Part shown: positions 15,354 to 15,973 of the stretch, in pieces
How the letters are laid out: each line of letters begins with the position of its first letter
Numbering within the stretch: position 1 is the stretch's first letter
Origin: an uncultured Streptomyces sp.
GTDB lineage: Bacteria; Actinomycetota; Actinomycetes; Streptomycetales; Streptomycetaceae
DNA length: 15,973 bases
NCBI GenBank assembly: GCA_946480485.1
Contig: CAMLJW010000070.1
Location: forward strand, 1 to 15,973
Reading direction: 5' to 3'
Notes under the pieces: generated by a model
Told to the model about the DNA's origin: nothing
Seen by the model: the letters and a program-made list of their open reading frames with translations, nothing else
Database searches by the model: none
Translations under genes and position numbers: made by a program

Positions 15354-15914
15354 ATGGACTCGGCCGTGGCGGGCCTGTTGGTGGCGGTGGTGGGCGTGGG
15401 CGGCACCCTGGGCTCGGCCTGGCTGACCCAGCGCCGCGGCGACGCGTCCCGTCGTGAGGAGTGGGAACGCCTTGAACGCACCCGCCTCGCCGAACTCACA
15501 GCCCGGCAGAGGCAGTCGGGCCTCGATGACCGCAGGGCGGCGTACACGGCGTTCAACGCCGCCGCCCGCCACTACCTGGCGACCCTGAACGACCACGCCC
15601 ATGTGCTGCGGCTTGGCGCGGACGGCGCGCAGGAGTCGCTCGCCACCCTCGACACGGCCCGCGTCGAGTACCGCCGGCGGTATGCCGAGGCCCAGATGAT
15701 CGTGCCGGACACGGTGCTGACGGAGGTGCGACAGGTCAATACGCGCCTGGGCTCGGTCTACGGTGCCTTGGCCCGCCTCACGCGCGGCAGGGCACGCGAG
15801 GGCGAGGACATCGCCAGCGCGCGGGCCGAGATCAAGGAGGGCTGGAGGCTTTTGTCCCGGATGCGCGCGACCATGCGCGCCGACCTGGACGTGACGGGCC
15901 CGTCCCACGGGTGA
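15354..15914 (+). CDS. Small membrane-anchored coiled-coil protein, function unknown
   Basis: This is a 186-residue protein. Residues 3-24 form one hydrophobic, Gly/Val-rich segment that should anchor it in the membrane. They are followed by a strongly charged Arg/Glu stretch (about 25-55) and further helices, so most of the protein is probably cytoplasmic and partly coiled-coil. I see no catalytic motif. Proteins with this layout are common and uncharacterised in Streptomyces. ATG 15354 is chosen because GGGGGAGG ends four bases upstream; the adjacent GTG 15351 would be too close. The gap before it and the repeats there suggest its own promoter, so membership in the CHAT system is doubtful. 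Confidence 0.75.
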   Translation: MDSAVAGLLVAVVGVGGTLGSAWLTQRRGDASRREEWERLERTRLAELTARQRQSGLDDRRAAYTAFNAAARHYLATLNDHAHVLRLGADGAQESLATLDTARVEYRRRYAEAQMIVPDTVLTEVRQVNTRLGSVYGALARLTRGRAREGEDIASARAEIKEGWRLLSRMRATMRADLDVTGPSHG

Positions 15915-15933
15915 GCGCCCGCCCGGTGAAACG

Positions 15934-15963
15934 ACGACCGTCGTCGTCGACGACGACGGTCGT
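15934..15963. terminator. Perfect 30-bp palindrome, probable terminator
   Basis: The 15-bp arm ACGACCGTCGTCGTC is followed directly by its exact reverse complement, with no spacer. It begins 19 bases past the stop of the membrane-protein gene. In RNA it would form a very GC-rich hairpin on either strand. The following bases (TCCCCCTCAG) contain no T-run, as is usual for Streptomyces terminators. A bidirectional terminator is the simplest reading. Confidence 0.75.
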
Positions 15964-15973
15964 TCCCCCTCAG

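Noticed and set aside
1..15973. CRISPR array, tRNA, rRNA, transposase or integrase
   Set aside because: I saw no spaced direct repeats of CRISPR size, no tRNA-like fold, and no DDE transposase or recombinase motif in any supported frame.

Overview
The window is strongly GC-rich actinobacterial DNA and looks like Streptomyces. The reasons are the G/C-ending codon bias, the use of GTG and TTG starts, and long runs of overlapping genes. Two genes also carry a single in-frame TTA leucine codon near the 5' end, the usual mark of bldA-dependent genes in Streptomyces.

Left edge (1-990): a 7-bp tandem repeat, a stretch with no supportable gene, then two broken genes meeting at about 571-590. One is the 3' part of a PIN-domain (VapC-type) toxin on the minus strand. 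The other is the C-terminal third or so of a saccharopine-dehydrogenase-like protein on the plus strand. Neither has its N-terminal half, so this is a rearrangement scar.

Middle left (1119-2535, minus strand): a two-gene toxin-antitoxin-like module. The first gene ends in a Xre/MbcA/ParS-type toxin-binding domain. The second is a RES-domain protein with the R, E and S signature residues in place. The module is transcribed away from the main operon, and the two units share a 229-bp intergenic region.

Centre and right (2765-15148, plus strand): a six-gene operon in which all but one junction overlap. In order: a coiled-coil protein of unknown family; an AAA+ ATPase with a degenerate N-terminal AAA module and an intact ClpB-D2-like module; a NrdG-like radical-SAM activase; a protein with an N-terminal Cys/His cluster and a C-terminal FHA domain; a Ser/Thr kinase with a long disordered N-tail, an unassigned middle domain and about eight membrane segments; and a very large TPR-CHAT protein with an intact His/Cys dyad. 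The mix of sensing (TPR), phospho-signalling (kinase plus FHA), remodelling (AAA+) and a caspase-like protease (CHAT) resembles a multi-component conflict or programmed-death system. That function is inferred from the families; the assembly with a radical-SAM activase is the most novel part of the window. Two TTA codons suggest the whole system is tied to development.

Right edge (15149-15973): a comparatively AT-rich intergenic region with a dyad and helically phased CTGAA repeats, then a small membrane-anchored coiled-coil protein, then a perfect 30-bp palindrome that probably acts as a terminator.
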